Position numbers and translations under genes: made by a program
Assembly: GCF_036014115.1 (NCBI RefSeq)
Contig: NZ_CP107913.1
Location: 7,557,501-7,621,500 of the forward strand
Direction of reading: 5' to 3'
From: Streptomyces sp. NBC_00448
Lineage (GTDB): Bacteria > Actinomycetota > Actinomycetes > Streptomycetales > Streptomycetaceae
DNA: 64,000 bases
Shown here: positions 1-8,830 of the stretch, one piece after another
How positions within the stretch are numbered: position 1 is the first letter of the stretch
How the letters are laid out: each line of letters starts with the position of its first letter
Notes under the pieces: generated by a model
What the model was told of the DNA's origin: nothing
The model's input: the letters and a program-made list of their open reading frames with translations, nothing else
Database searches by the model: none

Positions 1-708
1 GGGCGGCTGCTGCTCGGCAGCGAGGTCACCGCGATCCGGCCCGGGCCGGGCGACGGCGTCACCGTGGTCTGCGGCCCGCAGGCGTACGCGCTGCGCGGTG
101 CGGTGATCTGCGCGGGACTGCAGTCCGACACGGTGGCGCGACTGGCGGGTGACGCGCCCTCGCCCGCGATCCTGGCGTTCCGCGGCGAGTACTACCGGCT
201 CCGTCCGGAGCGGGCCGGGCTGGTGCGCGGGCTGGTCTACCCGGTGCCGGACCCGGCGTACCCGTTCCTCGGCGTGCACCTCACGCCCCGGGTGGACGGG
301 AGTGTCGACATCGGCCCGAACGCCGTGCTCGCGCTGGCCCGCGAGGGCTACCGGCGCCGCGACGTCAACCCGCGCGAACTGGGCCGGGCGCTGGCCTGGC
401 CCGGCACCCGCCGGCTGGCCCGACGGCACTGGCGGGCCGGGCTGCACGAACTGCACGGTTCGCTGTCGAAGCGCGCCTTCACCGCCGAGGCCGCGCGCTA
501 CGTCCCCGCCCTGACCCCCGCGGACCTGGTGGCCGCGCCGGCCGGCGTCCGCGCGCAGGCGCTCGACGAACACGGCGACCTCGTCGACGACTTCAGGATC
601 TCCGCACTCGGCCCGGTCACCGCCGTACGCAACGCCCCCTCTCCCGCGGCCACTTCGTGCCTGGCCATCGCGGAACACGTGGTCGAGCGGCTGACCTTCC
701 CGAGCTGA
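1..708 (+). CDS. lhgO: L-2-hydroxyglutarate oxidase-like FAD oxidoreductase, C-terminal part
   Basis: The reading frame is open from the first base, so the gene begins outside the window and only about the last 235 residues are seen. The stretch GAVICAGLQSD, the YPVPDPAYPFLGVHLT block and the closing VRNAPSPAATSCLAIAEH are typical of the DAO/LhgO family, which oxidises L-2-hydroxyglutarate to 2-oxoglutarate with FAD. The closing block is where these enzymes bind the FAD pyrophosphate near the C-terminus. The N-terminal Rossmann GxGxxG is not in the window. No partner gene is adjacent; the next gene is on the other strand. The family call is firm, the exact substrate is inferred. Confidence 0.8.
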   Translation, partial: GRLLLGSEVTAIRPGPGDGVTVVCGPQAYALRGAVICAGLQSDTVARLAGDAPSPAILAFRGEYYRLRPERAGLVRGLVYPVPDPAYPFLGVHLTPRVDGSVDIGPNAVLALAREGYRRRDVNPRELGRALAWPGTRRLARRHWRAGLHELHGSLSKRAFTAEAARYVPALTPADLVAAPAGVRAQALDEHGDLVDDFRISALGPVTAVRNAPSPAATSCLAIAEHVVERLTFPS

Positions 709-789
709 CTTCCCGAGCTGACCTTCCCGAGCGGATCAGCCGCGCCGGGCGACGGGCGAAGGGCGACCAGCGTCCGGCCGGTTCCCGGG

Positions 790-2508
790 TCATGCGGGCG
801 GCGCCCCCGTCTCGGTCAACTCGCCACCGGCCAGCCGCAGCCACCGGTCCACGCCGATCCGCTCCAGGAACCGCTCGTCGTGGCTGACCACCACGAACGC
901 GCCCCGGTACGCCGTCAGGGCGCTCTCCAGCCGCCCGGCGCTGACCAGGTCGAGGTTGTTCGTCGGCTCGTCCAGGAGCAGCAGTTGCGGGGCCGGCTCC
1001 GCGCACAGCACGCAGGCGAGGGTGGCGCGCAGCCGCTCGCCGCCGGACAGCACCCCGACCGGGAGGTGGGCGCGGGCACCGCGGAAGAGGAAGCGCGCGA
1101 GCAGGGTCATCCGGTCCGCCTCCGTACGGTGCGGCGCGAACGCGGCGAAGTTCTCGGCGACCGTACGGTCCAGGTCCAGCAGGTCCAGCCGCTGCGAGAG
1201 GTAGGCGATCCGTCCGTCGGCCCGCCTGATCCGCCCGCTCCGTGCGTCGAGCCGGGCGCCGGAGCCGGGGTCGGAACCGGTACCGGCTTCGGAATCGGTA
1301 CCGGCGTCGGCTCCGGATGAGTCGTCGGGGCCGACGGAGCCCTGGATCAGCCGCAGCAGCGTCGTCTTGCCCGCGCCGTTGGGGCCGGTCAGCGCGATGC
1401 GCTCGGGCCCCCGGACGGTCAGGTCGACTCCCGCGCCGGCGAACACCTCCCGGCCGCCGAGCCGTACCCGCATCCCCTCGCCGAGGAAGACGGTGCGCCC
1501 GGCGGGGACCTCGGTGTCCGGCAGTTCCAGGGTGATGCCCTGCTCGTCGCGCAGCGCCCGCTCGGCGTCGTCGAGCCGGGCCCTGGCGTCGCCGACCCGG
1601 GCGGCGTGCGTCTGCCCGGCCCGGCCCGCGGACTCCTGGGCGCCGCGTTTCATGGTGCCGGCGAAGATGCGCGGCAGGCCCGCGCTCTTGAGGGTGCGGG
1701 CGGCGTTGCCCGCGCGGCGCTCGGCCCGCTCGCGGGCCTGCTGCAACTCCCGCTTCTCCCGCTTCCACTCCTGCTCCGCGCTGCGGACGTTCTTCTCCGC
1801 GACCTCCCGCTCGGCCCGCACGGCCTCCTCGTACGCGGTGAAGTTGCCCCCGTACAGGCGCAGTTCACCGCTGTCGAGTTCGGCGATGCGCTCCATACGG
1901 TCGAGCAGCGCGCGGTCGTGGCTGACCAGCAGCAGGCAGCCGTGCCACTCCTCCAGCACGTCGTACAGCCGGTGGCGGGCGTCGAGGTCGAGGTTGTTCG
2001 TGGGCTCGTCGAGCAGCAACACGTCGGGGCGCTTGAGGAGTTGGGCGGCGAGGCCGAGCGAGACGACCTGACCGCCGCTGAGGGTGCCCAGCCGGCGGTC
2101 GAGCGCGAGGCCGGGCAGGCCGAGCCGGTCGAGCTGCGCGCGGGTGCGCTCCTCGATGTCCCAGTCGTCGCCGATCACCGTGAAGTGCCGCTCGTCCACG
2201 TCGCCGGACTCGACCGCGTCCAGCGCCCGGATCACCGCGGCGACCCCCAGCACCTCGGCCACCGTGAGGTCACCGGTCAGGGGGAGGGTCTGCGGCAGGT
2301 GGCCGAGCGTGCCGGTGACGGTCACCGACCCACCGCTGGGCCGCAGTTCGCCGGCGATCAGCCGGAGCAGCGTGCTCTTGCCGGCGCCGTTGGGCGCGAC
2401 CAGGCCGGTGCGGCCGCCGCCCGTGGTGAAGGAGAGGCCGTCGAAGACCGGTGTGTCGTCGGGCCAGGAGAAGGACAGGTTCGTGCAGACGACGGAAGCG
2501 TCGGACAT
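790..2508 (-). CDS. ABC-F family ATP-binding protein (ribosome-protection type)
   Basis: This 572-residue protein has two ABC ATPase domains and no membrane segments, the ABC-F architecture. Domain 1 has Walker A PNGAGKS at about 39-45, an LSGGQ signature and LLLDEPTNNLDL. A charged, coiled-coil linker rich in Arg/Glu/Lys follows at about 235-300. Domain 2 repeats GPNGAGKTT, LSGGERLR and LLLLDEPTNNLDL. Start chosen at the ATG preceded by GAGG (MSDASVV); an upstream in-frame ATG lacks a site. ABC-F proteins act on the ribosome, and many actinobacterial ones give self-resistance to ribosome-targeting antibiotics. Odd: a roughly 30-residue Asp/Ser/Gly/Ala-rich insertion sits just after the second Walker A, encoded by repetitive DNA at about 1245-1330. 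A resistance role for the nearby cluster is only a guess. Confidence 0.85.
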   Translation of the reverse strand: MSDASVVCTNLSFSWPDDTPVFDGLSFTTGGGRTGLVAPNGAGKSTLLRLIAGELRPSGGSVTVTGTLGHLPQTLPLTGDLTVAEVLGVAAVIRALDAVESGDVDERHFTVIGDDWDIEERTRAQLDRLGLPGLALDRRLGTLSGGQVVSLGLAAQLLKRPDVLLLDEPTNNLDLDARHRLYDVLEEWHGCLLLVSHDRALLDRMERIAELDSGELRLYGGNFTAYEEAVRAEREVAEKNVRSAEQEWKREKRELQQARERAERRAGNAARTLKSAGLPRIFAGTMKRGAQESAGRAGQTHAARVGDARARLDDAERALRDEQGITLELPDTEVPAGRTVFLGEGMRVRLGGREVFAGAGVDLTVRGPERIALTGPNGAGKTTLLRLIQGSVGPDDSSGADAGTDSEAGTGSDPGSGARLDARSGRIRRADGRIAYLSQRLDLLDLDRTVAENFAAFAPHRTEADRMTLLARFLFRGARAHLPVGVLSGGERLRATLACVLCAEPAPQLLLLDEPTNNLDLVSAGRLESALTAYRGAFVVVSHDERFLERIGVDRWLRLAGGELTETGAPPA

Positions 2509-2880
2509 GGGAGGACCTCGGGGTGTCACGAGGGCAGACGGAGACCTCTGCCCTGGGGGCATCGGGAAATGGGCACGACGGCACAGCCACGGCGGCGGCG
2601 CTTCCACGCGCCTGCCGGTGGCCGGTCAGCTCCGGGTCTCACCCGGAGATGTCGTCGTCACCCGCCATGCCTGGTCTCCTCGGTAGAGCCGTTCGGTGAT
2701 TCACCCGACGATCAACGTCGGCCACCGAGTGTAGTGCCTTCCCGGGCGCCGCGCGTTCCGCCGGATCAAGGGTCCAGGTCCAGGGCGACGCGGGAGGAGG
2801 GCGACGCCGTGTCGGCGCGGCACCGGTCCGCCGCCCGAAAACAGGGTGCCGCCGGGACTCGCTTCCCCTAGGTTCGGCCC

Positions 2881-3606
2881 ATGGCTGACGAGAGTTTCGG
2901 GCATCCACGGCTCGCCGCGATCTACGACCCGCTCGACCCCGACCGCGGCGACCTCGACGCGTATCTGCGGATCGCGGCGGAGTTCGAGGCACGCAGCGTG
3001 CTGGACATCGGCTGCGGGACCGGGGTCTTCGGCCTGCTGCTGGCCGATCGCGGGATCGAGGTCGTCGGGGTCGACCCGGCCCTGGCGTCCGTGGAGGTGG
3101 CCCGGGCCAAGCCGGGGGCCGAGCGGGTGCGGTGGCTGCACGGCGACGCCACCGACCTGCCGCCGCTGGCGGTGGACCTCGCGACGATGACGGCGAACGC
3201 CGCCCAGCAGATCGTCGATCCGCGGGCGTGGCGGCGGACCCTGCGCGGCGCCTACGAAGCCCTGCGGCCCGGCGGGCACCTGGTGTTCGAGACCCGCGAT
3301 CCGGCCCGGCGCGGCTGGGAGGAGTGGAACCGCGAGTCCACGTACGGGGTGACCGAGATCCCCGGTGTCGGCGCCGTCGAGACCTGGGTCCGACTGACCG
3401 ACGTCAGCCTGCCGTTGGTGACGTTCCGCTGGACCTACGTCTTCGCGACCGACGGGGAGGTCCTGACGTCGGACTCGACCCTGCGCTTCCGCGAGCGGGA
3501 GGAGGTCGAGCGGGACCTCGCCGCGGCCGGCTTCGTGACGGAGGAGGTCCGCGACGCGCCCGACCGGCCGGGCCGGGAGTTCGTCTTCCTGGCCCGCCGC
3601 CCCTGA
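2881..3606 (+). CDS. Class I SAM-dependent methyltransferase
   Basis: A 241-residue Rossmann methyltransferase. Motif I is LDIGCGTGVFG at 41-51, with the acidic post-I residue in VVGVDPALASVEVARAK and motif II-like DLATMTANAAQQI. The Methyltransf_11/25 class fits. The C-terminal half (about 140-200), with REREEVERDLAAAGF near the end, is common in Streptomyces methyltransferases of unknown substrate. No strong Shine-Dalgarno is visible, so translation may be nearly leaderless. It stands alone between a divergent ABC-F gene and a convergent PAP2 gene, so the context does not reveal the substrate. Confidence 0.85.
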   Translation: MADESFGHPRLAAIYDPLDPDRGDLDAYLRIAAEFEARSVLDIGCGTGVFGLLLADRGIEVVGVDPALASVEVARAKPGAERVRWLHGDATDLPPLAVDLATMTANAAQQIVDPRAWRRTLRGAYEALRPGGHLVFETRDPARRGWEEWNRESTYGVTEIPGVGAVETWVRLTDVSLPLVTFRWTYVFATDGEVLTSDSTLRFREREEVERDLAAAGFVTEEVRDAPDRPGREFVFLARRP

Positions 3607-3676
3607 CTCCGGCGGGCGGCGAGCGTCGAGATCCGCGTCGCGGGGGACAGACCCGCCCGCCGCGTCTTCCGCTCGC

Positions 3677-4459
3677 TCAGCGGCGGGCGTGCCGGCCTTG
3701 TCCGTGCGAAGGGGGCGACTGCGTGGCGCGGGTGGCCCGTTCCGACGCCGTGGAGTGGTCGGACGGCGTGGCATGCGTGGCGTGCGTCGCGTGCGTGGGG
3801 TCCGCGGGCCGTATCGGCTCCCGGTCCGACGGTCGGTGGTCGGCGGCGACCAGCAGGGGAATCGGCAGCCGCTCCCGCAGCCGGGTCACCGTAGGGGTCG
3901 CCACCCGGCGCAGCGCCAGGCTGGTGAGGTAGGCGACGGGCAGGGCGAGCAGCGCGGAGCCGATGACGTCGTGGGGGTAGTGGGCACCGACGTAGACCCG
4001 GGTGAAGCCTTCGAGCACCGCGAAGAGCACGGCGATGGCGCTGAGCCGGCGGTCCAGCAGGAAGAGCGCGGCCACGGACGCGGCGGCCACCGTGGTGTGA
4101 CCGCTGGGGAACGCGTAGTCGTTGGGCACGGGGCAGGTCTCGACGATGAAGGCGTGCGGGAGCGAGCGGCACGGCCGCTGCTCGGCCACGATCTTCTTGA
4201 CCACCTCCGCACAGGCGAAGGCCACGCCGACGCTGACCGGCACGGCCAGTGCCAGCGTCATCGCGGCGCCGTCCCGCCGCCGGGCCCGCCACCAGCCCAC
4301 GACCATGAGGACCGCGAAGACCCCCAGTTGGACGTTGGTCCACCATTCGACGAAGCCGTTGAGCCACCGGGTGTCACGGGCCAGGTCCGTGATCGAGGTG
4401 AACAGCGAACCGTCGATGTGCGACCCGTCGAAGGCCAGCAGTGCGGAGCCTGCGGTCAT
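3677..4459 (-). CDS. PAP2-family membrane phosphatase
   Basis: A 260-residue integral membrane protein with the three-part PAP2 signature: KKIVAEQRP (Kx6RP) near residue 90, PSGHTT near 118 and RVYVGAHYPHDV near 144. Five to six hydrophobic segments surround these. The family dephosphorylates lipid phosphates such as undecaprenyl diphosphate or phosphatidate at the membrane. The Thr/Ala/His-rich C-terminal tail (a run of repeated ATHATHAT, from about 3730) is low-complexity and probably unstructured. A GTG two codons upstream of the chosen ATG is an alternative start. The promoter region carries a perfect GTCTACA inverted repeat. Confidence 0.85.
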   Translation of the reverse strand: MTAGSALLAFDGSHIDGSLFTSITDLARDTRWLNGFVEWWTNVQLGVFAVLMVVGWWRARRRDGAAMTLALAVPVSVGVAFACAEVVKKIVAEQRPCRSLPHAFIVETCPVPNDYAFPSGHTTVAAASVAALFLLDRRLSAIAVLFAVLEGFTRVYVGAHYPHDVIGSALLALPVAYLTSLALRRVATPTVTRLRERLPIPLLVAADHRPSDREPIRPADPTHATHATHATPSDHSTASERATRATQSPPSHGQGRHARR

Positions 4460-4528
4460 CAGCACCGTCTTTCGGAACTGGCTCGGACCGTGTCCGTTCC
4501 TGGCCGGTCGTCACCGTGGAGGCAGAGT

Positions 4529-4546
4529 GTCTACAGAAATGTAGAC
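4529..4546. promoter_or_regulatory. Perfect inverted repeat GTCTACA-GAAA-TGTAGAC
   Basis: Two perfect 7-bp arms are separated by GAAA, 70 bp upstream of the PAP2 start. The TACA/TGTA core and near-palindromic form suggest a binding site for a dimeric repressor controlling the PAP2 gene. No regulator gene is adjacent. The arms are short, and lie in a stretch more AT-rich than its surroundings. Confidence 0.4.
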
Positions 4547-4556
4547 GATGAACTCC

Positions 4557-4586
4557 TGACGGCCAATTCGTGAACGGTGGCCGTCA
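4557..4586. terminator. Hairpin downstream of the halogenase operon
   Basis: A 9-bp perfect stem, TGACGGCCA and TGGCCGTCA, with a 12-nt loop lies 61 nt beyond the stop codon of the last gene of the long minus-strand operon. There is no U-tract, which is usual for Streptomyces terminators. It also lies upstream of the PAP2 gene, so a regulatory role there is possible. Confidence 0.4.
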
Positions 4587-4647
4587 TTCGGGTGAACGAT
4601 CAGCCTACACGGTGGCTCACGGCGGCGGCCGAGGGGCCTGTGTGCCC

Positions 4648-5853
4648 TCAGGCCAGGTGCACCGGCAGGCTTCGGTAGCCCTGGAGGAAGGTGGAGTAGA
4701 CCGGGACCGGCGGACCGGCGAGTTCCACCTCCTCCACCGTGGTGGCGAGCGCGGCGAGCAGGGCGTGCAGGCTCACCCGGCCGAGGAAGGCGCCGAGACA
4801 GAAGTGGGGGCCGCGGCCGAAGGCGATGTGCTGGTTGGGGGTACGGGACAGGTTCAGGGTGCGCGGCGAGTCGAAGACGTCCTCGTCGTTGTTGGCGGAG
4901 ACGTTCCACAGCGTCACGATGTCCCGGGCCCTGATCCGCTGCCCGCCGATGACGGTGTCGACGGCCGCCGTCCTGGCGAAGTGCAGTGCCGGCGTCGCCC
5001 AACGCAGCAGCTCCTCCACCGCCGTGTCCAGCGGCACCCGCCCCTCGCGCAGGTCCTGCCACTGTCCGGGATGGAGCGCGAGAGCGTGCACCGCGCTGAT
5101 CGCGGCCATGCGCGAGGACTCGTCGCCGCCCAGGATCAGGCTGTAGCAGTTGAGCGCGATGTTCTCCAGGGGCAGTCGGGCGCCCTCGACCTCGGCGGTC
5201 GCCAGCATGCTGACCACGTCGGAGTCCGGCCGGACCCGGCGCCGCGCCGCGAGGTCCATGAAGTAGAGCACGATCTCGTTGCGGGCGCTGAGCGCGTCGA
5301 GTTCGTCGGGCTCCGCGGTGGCCGAGGACAGGGTCCGCTTGTTCCACTCCAGCAGTTGTCCGCGGTCCTCCCAGGGGATCGCGAGGAGGTCGCAGATCGT
5401 CTGGATGGGGAGGTGGTCGGCGACCTCGGTGGCGAAGTCGAACGTGCCCGGCCCGGCCACTTCGGCCACCAACGCCGCCGTACGGCTCCGTACCCGCTCC
5501 GCGACGTCCGAGAGCATGCGGGGTGAGAAGGCCCGCAGCATCAGGTTGCGCAGCTGCCGGTGGCGCGGCCGGTCGGTGACCGCCAGCATCCGGCCCCCGG
5601 CGGAGTCGTCGCCGCGCAGCAGGACGCCGAGGACCGTGCCGCGCGCCGAACCGAGCGTCTTCGGGCTGTTGTAGCACCCCTGTACGTCGGCGTGGGAGGC
5701 CACCACCCAGAACCCCGGGCGCCCGTCCGCCCCCTCGTGCCAGTACACGGGGCTGGTACGGCGCACCTCGCTCCAGAACGAGTGCTGCTCGTCACCGGCG
5801 AAGGTCGCCGGATCGGTGAGGTCGAAGGCCCGTGCCGTGGAGCCCGCGCTCAT
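4648..5853 (-). CDS. Cytochrome P450, probable amino-acyl-carrier beta-hydroxylase
   Basis: A 401-residue soluble bacterial P450. The heme motif FGRGPHFCLG places the ligand at Cys352; the K-helix ELLR occurs in AVEELLRWATP. The I-helix reads LILGGDESSRM where most P450s have AGxxT, as expected of some carrier-tethered hydroxylases. Its ATG overlaps the stop of the upstream adenylation-carrier gene (ATGA), so the two are translated together. In aminocoumarin, nikkomycin and quinomycin pathways such A-T/P450 pairs beta-hydroxylate a tethered Tyr, His or Trp. Beta-hydroxylation of carrier-bound (chloro)tryptophan is the likely job here, inferred from context. Confidence 0.85.
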   Translation of the reverse strand: MSAGSTARAFDLTDPATFAGDEQHSFWSEVRRTSPVYWHEGADGRPGFWVVASHADVQGCYNSPKTLGSARGTVLGVLLRGDDSAGGRMLAVTDRPRHRQLRNLMLRAFSPRMLSDVAERVRSRTAALVAEVAGPGTFDFATEVADHLPIQTICDLLAIPWEDRGQLLEWNKRTLSSATAEPDELDALSARNEIVLYFMDLAARRRVRPDSDVVSMLATAEVEGARLPLENIALNCYSLILGGDESSRMAAISAVHALALHPGQWQDLREGRVPLDTAVEELLRWATPALHFARTAAVDTVIGGQRIRARDIVTLWNVSANNDEDVFDSPRTLNLSRTPNQHIAFGRGPHFCLGAFLGRVSLHALLAALATTVEEVELAGPPVPVYSTFLQGYRSLPVHLA

Positions 5854-7715
5854 CGCGACCGCTCCTCGGACCGGCCGGGCGCGTTCACCGCGGACGCCGC
5901 CACCGGTGCCGTTGCGCCCCGCACCGCCTGTGCCAGCTCGGTGAGCGTCTGTGCCTGCAGCACCGATCGCATGGTGACGCCGAGTCCGAGCTCGCCGCGG
6001 ATGCGGATCGCCAGTTTGGCCGCGACCAGGGAGTTGCCGCCCAGCTCGAACAGGTTGTCACCGGGGCGCACCGCGGGCAGCGACAGCAGCTCGGCGACGA
6101 ACCGGCACAGGGCCTGCTCGGTGGACTCGTCCCCAGCGGACCCGTCCTCGGCGGACCCGCCCTCCCCCGCGGTCGCGGTGGGCGGGTGGAGAACCGTCAC
6201 CCGGGGCCGGTCGTGCAGGGCCCGCCGGTCGATCTTGCCGTTCACGGTCAGGGGAACGGTGTCGAGGACCACCACGCTCGCCGGCACCATGGCGGCGGGC
6301 AGCGCCTGGGCGACGTGCCGGCGCAGGGCGGCCGGGTCCGGCACGCGGCCGGGCCGCGGCTGGACGTACGCCACGAGCACGGCGTCCGCCAGGACACCGT
6401 CGACCACGGCCGCCGCCACCTCGACCTCCGGATGGTCGGCGAGCCGGGCCTCCACCTCCCCGAGTTCGATACGGACACCCCGCAGCTTGACCTGTCCGTC
6501 GGCCCGCCCGGCGAACAGCAACTCGCCGTCCGCGCGCAGTCCGCCGCGGTCGCCGGAACGGTACATCCGGCTCCCGGGCGGACCGAACGGGTCGGGGAGG
6601 AACCGGGTGGCCGTCAGCCCGGGACGGTTGAGGTAGCCGCGCGCCAGGCCGGCCCCGGCGAGGTACAGCTCGCCCTCCTCGCCCTCCGGGACCGGCCGCA
6701 GCCGCTCGTCCAGCACGTACACCCGGCCGCCGGTCCAGGGGACGCCGATGGTGACGTCGTCCGTGGCCGCCAGCGGCCCCGAGATGGTGGCCCCGACGGT
6801 GACCTCGGTCGGACCGTATCCGTTGAACATCCGCCGCCCGGGCGCCCAGGCGCGTACGAGGGCCGGGGTGCAGGCGTCGCCGGTCGACATGATGGTTCCG
6901 CCCTTGAGGACGCTCGCGCTGTCGGTGAGGCTCAGCACGGCGGGCGGCAGCACGGCGTGGGTGATGTCGTGGCGAATCATCAGATCGGTCAACTGGCGTC
7001 CGGGCAGGACCGCTTCGGCGTCCGCGAGCACGAGCGTGGCGCCCGAGGTCAGGGCGAGCGAGAGGTCCCAGAAGGCGGCGTCGAAACTCACCGACGCCCA
7101 TTGCAGCACCCGCTCCCCGGGCCGGGCGCCGAACCGGGCCCGCTGGGTGGCGACCAGGTCGGGAACGCCCTGATGGGTCACCGCCACGCCCTTGGGAGTG
7201 CCGGTGGACCCGGAGGTGAAGATCACGTACAGCAGGTGGTCGGACGTCAGCGGCGACAGCCGCTCCTCCTGCCGGATGTCACCGGCGGACTCCCGCCCGC
7301 ACGCCGCCCGGGTGTCAGGATCGTCCAGCACGAGTTCGGGCACGCCGGGTGCCGCGACCCCGGTCCGTCCGGCGCGCACCAGCAGGACCGGCGCGGCGTC
7401 GGCGGTCATGCCGGCGAGGCGCTGCGCGGGGTGGGCCGGGTCCAGGGGGAGGTAGCCGCCGCCCGCCTTGAGCACGGCGAGCAGCGTGGTCACGAGGTCC
7501 ACGGACCGGGGCACCGCCACGGCGACCAGGGCGTCCGGGCCGACGCCCAGCGCGATCAGCCGTCGTGCCAGCCGGTTGGCGCGGTCGTTCAGTTCGCCGT
7601 AGGTGACAGTGGTGTCCCCGTGCACCACCGCGACCGCGTCCGGGGCGCGCCCCACCGCCGCCTCGAAGAGTTCCGGGAACAGGAGCACCGGGTGGTTCGC
7701 CGTGTCGGGTTCCAT
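5850..7715 (-). CDS. Stand-alone NRPS adenylation-carrier (A-T) didomain
   Basis: This 621-residue protein has an adenylation domain (about 1-500) and a peptidyl carrier domain (about 535-605), with no condensation or thioesterase domain. Visible motifs: A3 FTSGSTGTPKG at 166-176, A5 NGYGPTE at 298-304, A8 RGVRIELGEVEARL from 412, A10 NGKIDRRAL with Lys494, and the phosphopantetheine site LGGNS with Ser562. Hand alignment to GrsA gives the pocket code DAWVMTGVGK. A GGAGAGG site sits before the chosen ATG (MEPDTANH). Together with the MbtH-like protein, P450, thioesterase and TDO in the operon it should activate and tether tryptophan or chlorotryptophan. A short acidic linker (about 515-533) joins the domains. 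Confidence 0.9.
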   Translation of the reverse strand: MEPDTANHPVLLFPELFEAAVGRAPDAVAVVHGDTTVTYGELNDRANRLARRLIALGVGPDALVAVAVPRSVDLVTTLLAVLKAGGGYLPLDPAHPAQRLAGMTADAAPVLLVRAGRTGVAAPGVPELVLDDPDTRAACGRESAGDIRQEERLSPLTSDHLLYVIFTSGSTGTPKGVAVTHQGVPDLVATQRARFGARPGERVLQWASVSFDAAFWDLSLALTSGATLVLADAEAVLPGRQLTDLMIRHDITHAVLPPAVLSLTDSASVLKGGTIMSTGDACTPALVRAWAPGRRMFNGYGPTEVTVGATISGPLAATDDVTIGVPWTGGRVYVLDERLRPVPEGEEGELYLAGAGLARGYLNRPGLTATRFLPDPFGPPGSRMYRSGDRGGLRADGELLFAGRADGQVKLRGVRIELGEVEARLADHPEVEVAAAVVDGVLADAVLVAYVQPRPGRVPDPAALRRHVAQALPAAMVPASVVVLDTVPLTVNGKIDRRALHDRPRVTVLHPPTATAGEGGSAEDGSAGDESTEQALCRFVAELLSLPAVRPGDNLFELGGNSLVAAKLAIRIRGELGLGVTMRSVLQAQTLTELAQAVRGATAPVAASAVNAPGRSEERSR

Positions 7716-7735
7716 AGCGTTTCCTCTCCGTGTCC

Positions 7736-8803
7736 TCAGCTTTCCGCCAGGCGCGGGCGCACCTGGTCGGCGAACAGGGTCAGGGTGCGTTCCATGGACT
7801 TCAGCGACTGCTGGCCGAAGTCGATCTGCCACAGCAGCACCTCCGGCCCGAGCGCCTCCTGGATGGCCCGAATCCTCTCCAGCGCCCGGTCCGGGCTGCC
7901 GAAGACAGCCGTCGACTCCAGTTCGGCGTCGCCCACCGCGTTGCCGAACTTCTTCGTCACGGCGGCCTGGTAGCCCTCGTACGCGGGTGAGGTGCGGTTC
8001 TGCCAGGATGCCGCCGCCTCGCTGAACCGGGACCAGTGCCGGCGAAGCAGGGTCCTGCCCTCTTCCCGGGCGTCCTCGTCGGACTCGGCGAGCAGCAGCG
8101 GGACGCTCACCGCGACCTTCGGGCGGCGTCCGTCTCCCGCGCCGGCCGCGAAGCGCTGCCGATAGACGTCCATCAGTTCACGGGTCGCGGCCAGGTCGTC
8201 GGTGCGCGGCGGCGAGGAGATGAGCAGGTTGAGGCCCATGTCACCGATCCACTCGAAGCTGGAGCGGGTGACCAGCGCCGCGGCCCACACCGGCGGGTGC
8301 GGTCGCTGGGCGGGCGGCGGATAGGAGGTGGCGTCCCGGTACGAGAAGTACGGGGTGTCCTCGCTGACCGACGGCTCGGTCCACAGCCGCAGGACCGCCC
8401 GGACCGTGTGCCGGAAGCGTTCCTGGCTGCTGTCCAGGTCCACGCCGAACGCCTCGAACTCGTACGGCAGGAAGGCGCGGGCGAAGCCGACGTCGAGCCG
8501 GCCGCCGCTGATGGCGTCCGCCTGGGCGGTCTGCGCGGCCAGTTGGACCGGGTGGTGGAAGGACGCCTGGATGCCTCCGGTCATCAGCCGGACCCGCCGG
8601 GTGACCGTGGAGACGGCGGTGAGGAAGGCGAGCGGGCTGGGGCAGTAGCCGCCGTACGGGCGGAGGTAGTGCTCCGTCATCTTCACGTACTCGTAGCCGA
8701 GGCGGTCGGCCTGCCGGCAGACTTCCAGCAGGTTCGCGTAGTACTCCTGGCCCGAGCGCTCCTGCGGGCCGGTGTCGGGCAGCAGTGAGAGGCCGAACTC
8801 CAT
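7736..8803 (-). CDS. LLM-class flavin-dependent monooxygenase
   Basis: A 355-residue bacterial-luciferase-like protein. It starts MEFGLSLLPDTG and carries EHYLRPYGGYCPSPLAFL, LMTGGIQASFHHPVQLA, SGGRLDVGFARAF and the HPPVWAAA block, all typical of the TIM-barrel LLM family. These enzymes use reduced FMN supplied by a separate reductase to oxygenate substrates (Baeyer-Villiger, N- or C-hydroxylation). The gene lies between the flavin reductase (27 nt apart) and the A-T gene (20 nt), so it belongs to the operon, and the reductase could feed both it and the halogenase. The exact reaction cannot be read from sequence; it may tailor the kynurenine or quinoline product. Confidence 0.85.
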   Translation of the reverse strand: MEFGLSLLPDTGPQERSGQEYYANLLEVCRQADRLGYEYVKMTEHYLRPYGGYCPSPLAFLTAVSTVTRRVRLMTGGIQASFHHPVQLAAQTAQADAISGGRLDVGFARAFLPYEFEAFGVDLDSSQERFRHTVRAVLRLWTEPSVSEDTPYFSYRDATSYPPPAQRPHPPVWAAALVTRSSFEWIGDMGLNLLISSPPRTDDLAATRELMDVYRQRFAAGAGDGRRPKVAVSVPLLLAESDEDAREEGRTLLRRHWSRFSEAAASWQNRTSPAYEGYQAAVTKKFGNAVGDAELESTAVFGSPDRALERIRAIQEALGPEVLLWQIDFGQQSLKSMERTLTLFADQVRPRLAES

Positions 8804-8830
8804 TGCCTGTCCTCCTGGTTCGGATCGATG

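Noticed and set aside
1606..2871. 421-residue plus-strand frame opposite the ABC-F gene
   Set aside because: Antisense shadow with no motif; the ABC-F frame explains the region.
5832..7973. 713-residue open frame opposite the A-T didomain
   Set aside because: It is the antisense shadow of the GC-rich A-T gene: composition is Gly/Arg/Pro/His-biased, there are no motifs, and the minus strand has clear NRPS motifs.
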